NCBI GenBank assembly: GCA_016705575.1
Contig: JADIXX010000001.1
Span: forward strand, 310,001-374,000
Reading direction: 5' to 3'
Source: Candidatus Aalborgicola defluviihabitans
GTDB lineage: Bacteria; Pseudomonadota; Gammaproteobacteria; Burkholderiales; Burkholderiaceae_C
Length of the DNA: 64,000 bases
In this document: positions 53,363-61,780 of the stretch, in pieces
Numbering within the stretch: the first letter of the stretch is position 1
Layout: every line of letters starts with the position of its first letter
The notes under the pieces: generated by a model
What the model saw: the letters and a program-made list of their open reading frames with translations, nothing else
Told to the model about the DNA's origin: nothing
Databases searched by the model: none
Made by a program: the position numbers and the translations under genes

Positions 53363-54135
53363 GTACCGCCGCATCCCAACCCGCACACATCACCTCGCGT
53401 GAGAACCCGCTGCTCAAGGAGTTGCGCAAGGTCGCGCAAGACAACACTGCCTATCGCAAAGCCGGACGCTACTGGGTAGAAGGCGACCACCTGTGCAGCG
53501 CCGCATTGGCACGCGGGCTGAAACCATCCGTTGCAGTATTTACTGAAGAATATTACCCTCTAGCCCTCGCGGAATATACGCAGCCCGCTATCAAAAGCAT
53601 AGTAATTCCCAACGCGCTGTTTCGGGAACTGAGTGGCCTGGAGTCGCCTGCCAGCGTTGGCTTTGTGCTGGACTTGCCGGTAGACGCCGCCCTGCAACCC
53701 CTGGCACCCAGCGTCATCCTGGACCGGGTGCAAGATGCCGGCAATGTGGGCTCCATCCTGCGCAGTGCAGGGGCCTTTGGCTTCAAACAGGTGATTGCGC
53801 TCAAGGGCACGGCGGCGCTGTGGTCGCCCAAGGTTTTGCGGGCTGGCATGGGCGCGCACTTTGGCTTGCACCTGCTGGAGGGATTGGGCCTGGATGACCT
53901 GCAGGACTTGCAGGTCCCCATCGTCGTCACCAGCTCGCACCAAGGTGATCTGATCCAAAATCTGTGCCTGCCCCAGCCCTGCGCCTGGGCCATGGGTCAC
54001 GAAGGGCAGGGCGTCTGCCCCGAACTGATGGCCCGCGCCACGGTACATGTGCGCATCGGGCAGCCGGGGGGTGAGGAATCGCTCAATGTGGCGGCGGCTG
54101 CAGCGATTTGCCTGCACGCCAGCAGCTTGTCGTAG
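53359..54135 (+). CDS. SpoU/TrmH-family RNA 2'-O-methyltransferase
   Basis: A 258-residue SPOUT methyltransferase with an N-terminal L7Ae-like substrate-binding part (SRENPLLKELRKVAQDNTAYRKAGRYWVEGDHL) and the knotted domain carrying ILDRVQDAGNVGSILRSAGAFG, WAMGHEGQGV and EESLNVAAAAAICL. It probably methylates 23S rRNA (RlmB-like); the exact position is unknown. A clear repeat copy sits in the interdomain linker. Coupled to rnhB. Confidence 0.9.
   Translation: MSTAASQPAHITSRENPLLKELRKVAQDNTAYRKAGRYWVEGDHLCSAALARGLKPSVAVFTEEYYPLALAEYTQPAIKSIVIPNALFRELSGLESPASVGFVLDLPVDAALQPLAPSVILDRVQDAGNVGSILRSAGAFGFKQVIALKGTAALWSPKVLRAGMGAHFGLHLLEGLGLDDLQDLQVPIVVTSSHQGDLIQNLCLPQPCAWAMGHEGQGVCPELMARATVHVRIGQPGGEESLNVAAAAAICLHASSLS
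53555..53607 (+). repeat. Interspersed AGCCCTCG repeat, copy G (within the RNA methyltransferase)
   Basis: CCTCTAGCCCTCGCGGAATA, then TACGCAGCCCGCTATCAAAA and GCATAGTA. This is one of the best matches to copies A and B, here in a coding region (read as YYPLALAEYTQPAIKSIVIP) between the substrate and catalytic domains. Confidence 0.8.
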
Positions 54136-54159
54136 GAAAACGGCGATCAGGGTCCCTCC

Positions 54160-54168
54160 GTTATAATA
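54160..54168 (+). promoter_or_regulatory. Promoter candidate upstream of carA
   Basis: A perfect -10 hexamer TATAAT (54162-54167) lies in the 155-base gap between the RNA methyltransferase and carA, 123 bases before the GTG start. No good -35 is seen. Confidence 0.4.
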
Positions 54169-54290
54169 AGAGGCTTTCCAGAAAACAGCCGTCCCAAGCG
54201 CATTTCAAGCACCTTTTCCAACCAACACTAGCTGCCAAGAATCGTTCTTGAGCACGCTTGGGCGTACCCGTAACACAGTCGGAGAACCCA

Positions 54291-56138
54291 GTGCTTTTGT
54301 CTCTCAAGGGAACCACCCCCCCCGCCATCTTGGCGCTCGCAGACGGCACGGTCTATATTGGCAATTCCATTGGAGCCGCTGGCTCCACCGTCGGCGAGGT
54401 CGTGTTCAATACCTCCATGACCGGCTACCAGGAGATCCTGACCGATCCCAGCTATTGCCAGCAGATCGTAACGCTCACCTATCCCCACATTGGTAACTAC
54501 GGCACCAACCCCGAGGACATCGAGTCCGACAAGGTGCACGCCGCTGGCCTGATCATCCGCGATCTACCCCTGGTGGCCTCCAACTTCCGCAGCACAGCAA
54601 CTCTGAGCGAATACCTGGTGCAAGCCGGCACCGTGGCCATTGCCAACATCGACACCCGCCAGCTGACCCGCCAGTTGCGCACCCAGGGCGCGCAAAACGG
54701 CTGCATTCTGGCGCTGGCCGCCGGTGAAATGGTAACCACAGAACTTGTCGAGCAGGCCATTGCGGCAGCCAAGGCTGCACCGTCCATGTCGGGCCTGGAC
54801 TTGGCCCGGGTGGTGTCGGCCCAGAAGGCGGCACTGTGGACCGAGAGCGAGTGGACGCTGGCGAATGCGGATGGAAAGCCGGGCTACGGCCAGCAGACGG
54901 CACCGCGCTTTCATGTGGTGGCGTACGACTTTGGCGTCAAGAACAACATCTTGCGCATGTTGGCACAGCGCGGCTGCAAGGTGACCGTGGTGCCCGCGCA
55001 GACCTCTGCTGCGGACGCCCTGAAACACCAACCTGACGGCATCTTCCTGAGCAATGGCCCGGGTGACCCAGAGCCGTGCGATTACGCGATCAAGGCAACC
55101 GCCGAACTGATCGAAACCGGCATTCCCATGTTTGGCATTTGCCTGGGTCACCAGATCATGGCGCTGGCCAGTGGTGCCAAGACCTTCAAGATGAAGTTTG
55201 GCCACCATGGCGCAAACCATCCGGTCAAAGACCTGGACACGGGCCGCGTCAGCATCACCAGCCAAAACCACGGGTTTGCGGTGGACGAAAAATCGCTACC
55301 TGCCAACTTGCGTGCCACCCACATCAGTCTGTTTGATCAGACGCTGCAAGGCTTTGAGCGAATCGACAAGCCGGCGTTTTGCTTTCAGGGCCACCCGGAA
55401 GCATCACCCGGCCCGCACGACATCGGTTACCTGTTTGACCGCTTCATCCGGTCGATGGAAAGCCGCGGCAGGGAAGGCCGCATGAGCTTTTACGGTGTCA
55501 CTGATCTGTGGACCTATGTGATAGGGGCCTTTGGCATCATTTTGCTGCCCGGACCCAACTCGCTGTTTGTGTTGTCGGTGGCATCAACACGCGGTGTTAA
55601 ATCGGGTTACCAGGGGGCCTGTGGCGTGTTTGTGGGTGATACCATTTTATTGGGATTAACCGCATTGGGTGCGGCCAGTTTGCTGCGCACCAATCCGGCG
55701 CTGTTTATGGTGGTCAAGTACGCTGGCGCGGCCTACCTGACTTGGGTGGGTGTGAACCTGATCGTGGCAGGCATCCGCAAATGGAATAGCTCAGATGCGC
55801 CAGAACAACCGGTCACCGAGACGCCCGCGAATCTGGCACACCCGTTCAAGCGGGCACTGGTCATCAGCCTGCTCAACCCCAAAGCGATTTTGTTTCTGCT
55901 GTCATTCTTTGTGCAGTTCATCGACCCGACGTATGACAGGCCCGCTATTCCCTTCCTGATCCTGAGTGCCATCGTAATGACTTTCAGCGCCCTGTATTTG
56001 TCCGCTCTGATATTTGCAGGCGCACGCCTGGCGCAGATATTTCGTGCCCGCAAGCGCCTGACCAGCAGCCTCTCCAGTGCAGTGGGTGGATTGTTTTTGT
56101 GGTTTGGGGTGAAGCTGGCCACTGCAAGTCTGAATTAG
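54291..56138 (+). CDS. carA: Carbamoyl-phosphate synthase small chain fused in frame to a LysE/LeuE-type exporter
   Basis: One open frame of 615 codons. Residues 1-397 are CarA, the glutaminase subunit: N-terminal PAILALADGTVYIGNSIG, class I amidotransferase with nucleophile Cys in GICLGHQ and His/Glu in FQGHPEASPGP. The usual stop after LFDRFIRSME is absent and the frame runs on through SRGREGR into MSFYGVTDLW (ATG 55482), a 218-residue LysE/RhtB exporter with about six membrane helices (LLPGPNSLFVLSVAS motif). The exporter has its own ribosome site (GGGAAGG), so both a fusion and a separate exporter could be made. GTG 54291 was chosen for its GGAGA site. The exporter probably exports leucine or another amino acid (inference). 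Confidence 0.85.
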   Translation: MLLSLKGTTPPAILALADGTVYIGNSIGAAGSTVGEVVFNTSMTGYQEILTDPSYCQQIVTLTYPHIGNYGTNPEDIESDKVHAAGLIIRDLPLVASNFRSTATLSEYLVQAGTVAIANIDTRQLTRQLRTQGAQNGCILALAAGEMVTTELVEQAIAAAKAAPSMSGLDLARVVSAQKAALWTESEWTLANADGKPGYGQQTAPRFHVVAYDFGVKNNILRMLAQRGCKVTVVPAQTSAADALKHQPDGIFLSNGPGDPEPCDYAIKATAELIETGIPMFGICLGHQIMALASGAKTFKMKFGHHGANHPVKDLDTGRVSITSQNHGFAVDEKSLPANLRATHISLFDQTLQGFERIDKPAFCFQGHPEASPGPHDIGYLFDRFIRSMESRGREGRMSFYGVTDLWTYVIGAFGIILLPGPNSLFVLSVASTRGVKSGYQGACGVFVGDTILLGLTALGAASLLRTNPALFMVVKYAGAAYLTWVGVNLIVAGIRKWNSSDAPEQPVTETPANLAHPFKRALVISLLNPKAILFLLSFFVQFIDPTYDRPAIPFLILSAIVMTFSALYLSALIFAGARLAQIFRARKRLTSSLSSAVGGLFLWFGVKLATASLN

Positions 56139-56194
56139 CCATAACTGAAATTTTGCAAGTTTGAATCGATTGAAAAGTAAAGCGCTGTCAAAAA

Positions 56195-59100
56195 ATGCCA
56201 AAACGTACCGACATTAAAAGCATCCTCATCATCGGCGCCGGCCCCATCATCATTGGTCAGGCCTGTGAGTTCGATTACTCCGGTGTACAGGCCTGCAAGG
56301 CACTGCGCGAAGAGGGTTATCGCGTCATCCTGATCAACAGCAACCCAGCGACCATCATGACCGACCCCGCCACGGCGGACGTCACCTATATCGAGCCCAT
56401 TACTTGGCAGACGGTCGAGAAAATCATCGCCAAGGAAAAACCAGACGCAATTTTGCCCACCATGGGCGGCCAGACGGCTCTGAACTGCGCGTTGGACCTG
56501 TGGCACAACGGCGTGCTGGCCAAGTACATGGGCGCGGGCACCGGCAAACCGGTGGAACTCATCGGTGCCACACCCGAAGCCATCGACAAGGCCGAAGACC
56601 GCCTGAAGTTCAAAGACGCCATGACCAAGATTGGTCTGGGTTCCGCACGCTCGGGTATCGCCCACAGCATGGAAGAAGCCTGGGTTGTGCAAAAGACGCT
56701 GGGTTTCCCCACCGTTATTCGCCCCAGCTTCACATTGGGTGGCACGGGCGGCGGTATTGCCTATAACCCCGAAGAGTTCGAGATCATTTGCAAGCGTGGC
56801 CTGGAAGCCTCGCCCACCAACGAGCTGCTGATTGAAGAATCGTTGTTGGGTTGGAAAGAGTACGAGATGGAAGTGGTGCGCGACAAGGCGGACAACTGCA
56901 TCATCGTCTGCTCGATTGAGAATTTGGACCCGATGGGCGTGCACACCGGCGACTCCATCACCGTGGCACCGGCGCAGACGCTGACCGACAAGGAATACCA
57001 GATTTTGCGTAATGCATCGCTGGCCGTGCTGCGCGAAATTGGTGTGGACACGGGTGGCTCGAACGTGCAGTTCTCCATCAACCCGGATGATGGCCGGATG
57101 GTTGTCATCGAGATGAACCCGCGTGTGTCGCGCTCCTCAGCGCTGGCCTCCAAGGCCACGGGTTTTCCCATTGCCAAGATTGCGGCCAAGCTGGCCGTAG
57201 GATTCACCTTGGACGAGCTGCGCAACGATATTACGGGCGGCGCTACCCCGGCGTCGTTCGAACCCAGCATCGACTACGTGGTTACGAAGATTCCACGTTT
57301 CGCATTTGAAAAATTTCCTGCAGCAGATTCACGCTTGACCACGCAAATGAAGAGCGTGGGCGAGGTCATGGCCATGGGCCGCACCTTTCAGGAATCGTTC
57401 CAAAAGGCCTTGCGTGGTCTGGAAGTGGGCGTGGACGGCATGAACGAAAAAACCCAAGACCGCGAAGTGCTCGAAAAAGAGCTGGGCGAGCCCGGCCCCG
57501 AGCGCATCTGGTACGTGGGCGATGCGTTCGCCCAAGGGCTGAGCGTGGACGAAGTCTTTGCGCTGACCAAGATCGACCGCTGGTTCTTGGTGCAGATCGA
57601 GCAGATCGTCAAGATCGAGCTGGAGATTGAGCGCTTGCCCCAGCCCGCCAGCGGCACGGCCTTCGACCGGATCGACGCCGCCACGCTGCGCAGCCTGAAG
57701 CAAAAGGGTTTCTCTGACCGCCGCTTGGCCAAACAGTTTAAGACTACCGACAAAGCCGTGCGAGAAAAACGGCATGCCATGGGTGTGCGCCCTGTGTACA
57801 AGCGGGTAGATACCTGCGCGGCTGAGTTCGGCACCAACACCGCCTACATGTATTCCACCTACGAGTCTGAAGGCGCGGAGTGCGAAGCAGCACCCACCGA
57901 CAAGAAAAAAATCATGGTGCTCGGTGGTGGTCCCAACCGTATTGGGCAGGGCATCGAGTTTGATTACTGCTGCGTGCACGCCGCCTTGGCCATGCGCGAA
58001 GATGGGTATGAAACCATCATGGTCAATTGCAACCCAGAGACCGTGTCGACAGACTACGACACCTCCGACCGCCTGTACTTCGAGCCACTTACACTCGAAG
58101 ACGTGCTGGAAATTGTCGACAAGGAAAAGCCGGTTGGTGTGATCGTGCAATACGGTGGCCAGACGCCCTTGAAACTGGCACTGGACCTCGAAGCCAATGG
58201 CGTGCCCATCATCGGCACCAGCCCCGACATGATTGACGCCGCCGAAGACCGCGAGCGTTTCCAAAAGCTGCTGCACGCGTTGGAGTTGCGCCAACCACCC
58301 AATGCCACGGCCCGTACCGAGCCCGAAGCACTGGAGAAGGCCGCCGCCTTGGGCTACCCCCTGGTGGTGCGTCCCAGCTATGTGCTCGGTGGCCGCGCGA
58401 TGGAAATCGTGCACGAACAGCGTGACCTGGAGCGCTACATGCGCGAGGCCGTCAAGGTCAGTCACGATTCCCCGGTGTTGCTGGACCGCTTCTTGAACGA
58501 CGCCATCGAGTGCGATGTGGACTGCATCCGCGATGACACCGGTGTGACCTTTATTGGTGGCGTGATGGAACACATCGAGCAAGCCGGTGTGCACAGTGGT
58601 GACTCCGCCTGCTCGTTGCCACCCTACAGCCTGCGCCCGGCTACCGTTGCCGAGATCAAGCGCCAAACTGCCGCCATGGCCACCGCCCTGAACGTGGTAG
58701 GCCTGATGAACGTGCAGTTTGCCATCCAGAACATCGATGGCAAGGATGTGATTTACGTGCTGGAAGTCAACCCCCGCGCTTCGCGCACGGTGCCTTTTGT
58801 CTCCAAGGCTACCGGTATTCCGCTGGCCAAGGTGGCCGCGCGCTGCATGGTGGGTCAGTCACTGGCGTCGCAGGGTGTTCTTCACGAAGTGACGCCCCCG
58901 TACTTTAGTGTCAAAGAGGCGGTGTTCCCGTTCGTCAAGTTTCCCGGTGTGGACATCATTCTCGGCCCCGAGATGAAGTCCACCGGCGAAGTGATGGGCG
59001 TGGGCAAGACCTTTGGCGAAGCTTTTGTGAAATCGCAGCTCGGTGCCGGCGCCAAGCTGCCGCGCTCGGGTAAGGCGTTTATTTCGGTCAAGCAAAGCGA

Positions 59101-59470
59101 CAAGCCCCGCGTGGTCGAAGTGGCCCGCAAGCTGGCCGATATGGGTTTTACGCTGGTAGCCACCAAGGGCACTGCGGCGAGCATCAACGCCGCCGGTGTG
59201 GCCTGCGAGGTGGTCAACAAGGTTACCGAAGGGCGCCCGCACATTGTGGACATGATCAAGAACGAGCCCCTGGCCATGGTCATCAACACGGTGGAAGAGC
59301 GCCGTAACGCCATTGCCGACTCCCGTCAGATTCGCACCTCGGCCCTGTTGGCGCGCGTCACCACCTACACAACCATAGCCGGCGCCGAGGCTGCTGTGGA
59401 AGGTATGAAGTACCTGGATGAGCTGGATGTGATTTCAATACAAGAAATGCACAGCCAATTGGCCGCATAA
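56195..59470 (+). CDS. carB: Carbamoyl-phosphate synthase large chain
   Basis: A 1091-residue enzyme that makes carbamoyl phosphate for arginine and pyrimidines from bicarbonate, two ATP and CarA-derived ammonia. It has two ATP-grasp halves (GAGPIIIGQACEFDYSG at 15-31; GGGPNRIGQGIEFDYCC about 578), an oligomerisation domain between, and a C-terminal allosteric MGS-like domain (about 945-1085). Full length. Confidence 0.98.
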   Translation: MPKRTDIKSILIIGAGPIIIGQACEFDYSGVQACKALREEGYRVILINSNPATIMTDPATADVTYIEPITWQTVEKIIAKEKPDAILPTMGGQTALNCALDLWHNGVLAKYMGAGTGKPVELIGATPEAIDKAEDRLKFKDAMTKIGLGSARSGIAHSMEEAWVVQKTLGFPTVIRPSFTLGGTGGGIAYNPEEFEIICKRGLEASPTNELLIEESLLGWKEYEMEVVRDKADNCIIVCSIENLDPMGVHTGDSITVAPAQTLTDKEYQILRNASLAVLREIGVDTGGSNVQFSINPDDGRMVVIEMNPRVSRSSALASKATGFPIAKIAAKLAVGFTLDELRNDITGGATPASFEPSIDYVVTKIPRFAFEKFPAADSRLTTQMKSVGEVMAMGRTFQESFQKALRGLEVGVDGMNEKTQDREVLEKELGEPGPERIWYVGDAFAQGLSVDEVFALTKIDRWFLVQIEQIVKIELEIERLPQPASGTAFDRIDAATLRSLKQKGFSDRRLAKQFKTTDKAVREKRHAMGVRPVYKRVDTCAAEFGTNTAYMYSTYESEGAECEAAPTDKKKIMVLGGGPNRIGQGIEFDYCCVHAALAMREDGYETIMVNCNPETVSTDYDTSDRLYFEPLTLEDVLEIVDKEKPVGVIVQYGGQTPLKLALDLEANGVPIIGTSPDMIDAAEDRERFQKLLHALELRQPPNATARTEPEALEKAAALGYPLVVRPSYVLGGRAMEIVHEQRDLERYMREAVKVSHDSPVLLDRFLNDAIECDVDCIRDDTGVTFIGGVMEHIEQAGVHSGDSACSLPPYSLRPATVAEIKRQTAAMATALNVVGLMNVQFAIQNIDGKDVIYVLEVNPRASRTVPFVSKATGIPLAKVAARCMVGQSLASQGVLHEVTPPYFSVKEAVFPFVKFPGVDIILGPEMKSTGEVMGVGKTFGEAFVKSQLGAGAKLPRSGKAFISVKQSDKPRVVEVARKLADMGFTLVATKGTAASINAAGVACEVVNKVTEGRPHIVDMIKNEPLAMVINTVEERRNAIADSRQIRTSALLARVTTYTTIAGAEAAVEGMKYLDELDVISIQEMHSQLAA

Positions 59471-59562
59471 AGTTGGCATAATTGGGGCCAACTGCAAGGA
59501 CAGTGCCGCGCGTGAGCGCCGCACTGTCCTTGTACTTTGAGGCTGAACAAACCAGATACACC

Positions 59563-60039
59563 ATGGCAACCTATCCCATTACCAAGCGCGGCTCCGAGCT
59601 ACTCAAGGCGGAGCTGCACAAATTGAAAACTGTTGAACGGCCCGCCGTTATCCAGGCTATTTCCGAGGCACGGGCGCAGGGTGACCTGAGTGAAAACGCC
59701 GATTACGACGCTGCCAAAGAGCGCCAAGGCTTTATTGAAGGCCGTATCCAGGAAGTCGAAGGCAAGTTGTCTGCCGCCCAGGTGATCGACCCCACCAGCA
59801 TTCAGGCAGACGGCCAAGTGGTGTTTGGTGCTACGGTAGAACTTGAAGACGAAGACACTGGCTACCGTGTTACCTACCAGATCGTCGGTGAAGACGAGGC
59901 CGACCTCAAGCACGGGCGTATCAACATCAGCTCCCCGATTGCCCGCGCGCTGATTGGCAAATTGTCGGGCGATACTGCTGTGGTGCTGGCCCCCGGTGGC
60001 GAGCGCGTCTATGAAGTCGTGGCGGTGCAATACGTCTAA
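59563..60039 (+). CDS. greA: Transcription elongation factor GreA
   Basis: A 158-residue factor that stimulates RNA polymerase to cleave backtracked transcripts. N-terminal coiled coil with the acidic tip DLSENADYDAAKERQ, C-terminal FKBP-like domain ISSPIARALIGKLSGD. The ATG at 59563 gives the family's MATYPITKRGSELLK start. Commonly follows carB in proteobacteria. Confidence 0.97.
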   Translation: MATYPITKRGSELLKAELHKLKTVERPAVIQAISEARAQGDLSENADYDAAKERQGFIEGRIQEVEGKLSAAQVIDPTSIQADGQVVFGATVELEDEDTGYRVTYQIVGEDEADLKHGRINISSPIARALIGKLSGDTAVVLAPGGERVYEVVAVQYV

Positions 60040-60451
60040 GCTGTTGTACTCTTTGCCGCTGTGGTTGACTGCCCTGTGGTGGGGCAGCCTGACCACCGTG
60101 GGCTTTCTGGTGGTGCCACTGCTGTTTGTGCACCTGCCCACCCCCGCTATGGCGGGTGGCATGGCCGCCAAGCTGTTCACGGCTCAGACAACCGTGTCCG
60201 TAGTCTGCGGCTTGGTGCTGCTTATGTTATTTCGACAAAAGCAGGCACCAGCCCTCGTGGATACTGCGCAGAGCGCTACGCTTTTCGTAGTGGGTGGCGT
60301 TCTGCTGGCGCTGTTGGTGGAGTTTGGCGTGACGCCCCATATCCTGGCTCGCGACAACCTGGTGCTGTGGCATCGGGTTGGAACTGGGATGTATGTCGTG
60401 CAGTGGCTCTGCGCTGGCGTGGTGTTTGGGAAATTGGCAAAAGACCGTTAA
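60011..60451 (+). CDS. DUF4149 membrane protein
   Basis: A 146-residue protein with four membrane helices. LWWGSLTTVGFLVVPLLF and the final HRVGTGMYVVQWL fit the DUF4149 (TMEM205-like) family of unknown function. ATG 60011 overlaps the end of greA by 29 bases; a TTG about 11 codons later, just past greA, is another possible start. Contains repeat copy H. Confidence 0.82.
   Translation: MKSWRCNTSKLLYSLPLWLTALWWGSLTTVGFLVVPLLFVHLPTPAMAGGMAAKLFTAQTTVSVVCGLVLLMLFRQKQAPALVDTAQSATLFVVGGVLLALLVEFGVTPHILARDNLVLWHRVGTGMYVVQWLCAGVVFGKLAKDR
60248..60293 (+). repeat. Interspersed AGCCCTCG repeat, copy H (within the DUF4149 gene)
   Basis: CCAGCCCTCGTGGATACTGC, then GCAGAGCGCTACG and TTCGTAGTG. The head matches well, the tail partly. 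It is read as APALVDTAQSATLFVVG, a loop plus the start of a helix. Confidence 0.6.
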
Positions 60452-60499
60452 CCAGTTGAGGGCAGAGCTACGCTGCGCTGCGGTCTGGCCCGCAAAGAA

Positions 60500-60976
60500 T
60501 CAGGTTTGGTTGCGCTTTTTGACGCTGACGGGCGGTTTAGGTTTAGCCCGCTTGACATTGCCACCAGCAGTTAAGCGCTGGTTGCCGAGCACACGCAGGG
60601 TCTTGACTTCGGGGCGCTGACCGGCACGCTTGGCGTACTTGAGCACCTTGACGTCGCGCGGACCGGCCATGCGGTCTTCATCAACGGTTTTCTCTTTCTC
60701 GACCTTGGGACGCCACAGGACGAGCAGCTTGCCAATGTGTTGAATGGGTGCGGCGCTGAGTTCATCCGCCAGGGACTGGAACATGGCTTCGCGGGCAGTG
60801 CGGTCGTCCGAGAACACGCGGACCTTGATCAGGCCGTGGGATTTGAGGGCGGCGTCAATTTCTTTTTTGACGTTGGCGGTGAGGCCATCGCCGCCGACCA
60901 TGACAACGGGGTCCAGATGGTGAGCTTCGGCGCGGTGTTCCTTGCGCTGGGCAGGAGTCAGTTGAATTAGGGGCAT
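60500..60976 (-). CDS. yhbY: YhbY/CRM-domain RNA-binding protein
   Basis: A 158-residue protein with an N-terminal CRM domain (LTPAQRKEHRAEAHHLDPVVMVGGDGLT ... GKLLVLWRP) that binds pre-50S particles, plus a basic C-terminal extension (about 100-158) typical of betaproteobacteria. Divergent from rlmE, with 59 bases between the starts, a conserved arrangement near ftsH. Confidence 0.93.
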   Translation of the reverse strand: MPLIQLTPAQRKEHRAEAHHLDPVVMVGGDGLTANVKKEIDAALKSHGLIKVRVFSDDRTAREAMFQSLADELSAAPIQHIGKLLVLWRPKVEKEKTVDEDRMAGPRDVKVLKYAKRAGQRPEVKTLRVLGNQRLTAGGNVKRAKPKPPVSVKKRNQT

Positions 60977-61035
60977 ACCGGTATTATCCGTGCAATGGTT
61001 ATGGGGCGGTAGAGCCGCTCCCTCAGAAAGCAGAA

Positions 61036-61689
61036 ATGAAAACGAAAACGAGCAGCAAGAAGGTCAACAAGGCCTGGTTGCACGATCACATCAACGACCC
61101 CTACGTCAAACTGGCGTCCAGGGAGGGTTACCGCGCGCGCGCGGCCTACAAGCTCAAGGAGATCGACGAGGCGCTGGGGTTGATCAAACCCGGCTACCTC
61201 GTAGTGGACCTGGGCAGCACCCCTGGCGCCTGGAGTCAGTATGTGCGCCGGCGCCTGTCGCCCAGTGGGGCTGCGGTGGGCGACCTGGACGGCACCATCA
61301 TCGCCCTGGACCTGCTGCCCATGGACCCGATTGAAGGCGTAACCTTTATCCAGGGTGATTTTCGCGAGGCCGAGATACTGACCCAGCTGGAGGCGTCCCT
61401 GCAGGGGCGCCAGGCCGATGTTGTTGTGTCCGATATGGCACCTAACTTATCTGGCATCTCGTCGGTGGACGCTGCACGGGTAGAACTCCTGGTTGAGCTG
61501 GCCATCGAATTCGCTCAAAACCACATGAAATCGCAGGGCGCACTGGTGGCCAAGGTTTTCCACGGCCCCAGTTACAACGACGTGGTGCAGCACTTCAAAG
61601 CGGCCTTCCAGGTGGTCAAACCGTTCAAGCCCAAGGCCTCGCGGGACCGGTCATCAGAGACCTTTCTGATCGGTCTGGGTCTTAAATAA
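61036..61689 (+). CDS. rlmE: 23S rRNA 2'-O-ribose U2552 methyltransferase
   Basis: A 217-residue FtsJ/RrmJ enzyme. SAM motif DLGSTPGAWSQY (about 56-67), VVSDMAPNLSG and the K-D-K-E catalytic set (final Lys in VAKVFHG) are present. It methylates U2552 late in 50S assembly. Upstream of ftsH, as in E. coli. Confidence 0.96.
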   Translation: MKTKTSSKKVNKAWLHDHINDPYVKLASREGYRARAAYKLKEIDEALGLIKPGYLVVDLGSTPGAWSQYVRRRLSPSGAAVGDLDGTIIALDLLPMDPIEGVTFIQGDFREAEILTQLEASLQGRQADVVVSDMAPNLSGISSVDAARVELLVELAIEFAQNHMKSQGALVAKVFHGPSYNDVVQHFKAAFQVVKPFKPKASRDRSSETFLIGLGLK

Positions 61690-61780
61690 CCCTAATATTG
61701 CGTCCCGGTTACCTTGAAACGCCTAAAATGGGGCCCAGATAAGCACGGTATCTCTACCTGTGCCCCTCTTGGAGCTTCGC

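Noticed and set aside
57329..58666. A 445-codon open frame antisense to carB
   Set aside because: Antisense shadow with no recognisable domain and no ribosome site.
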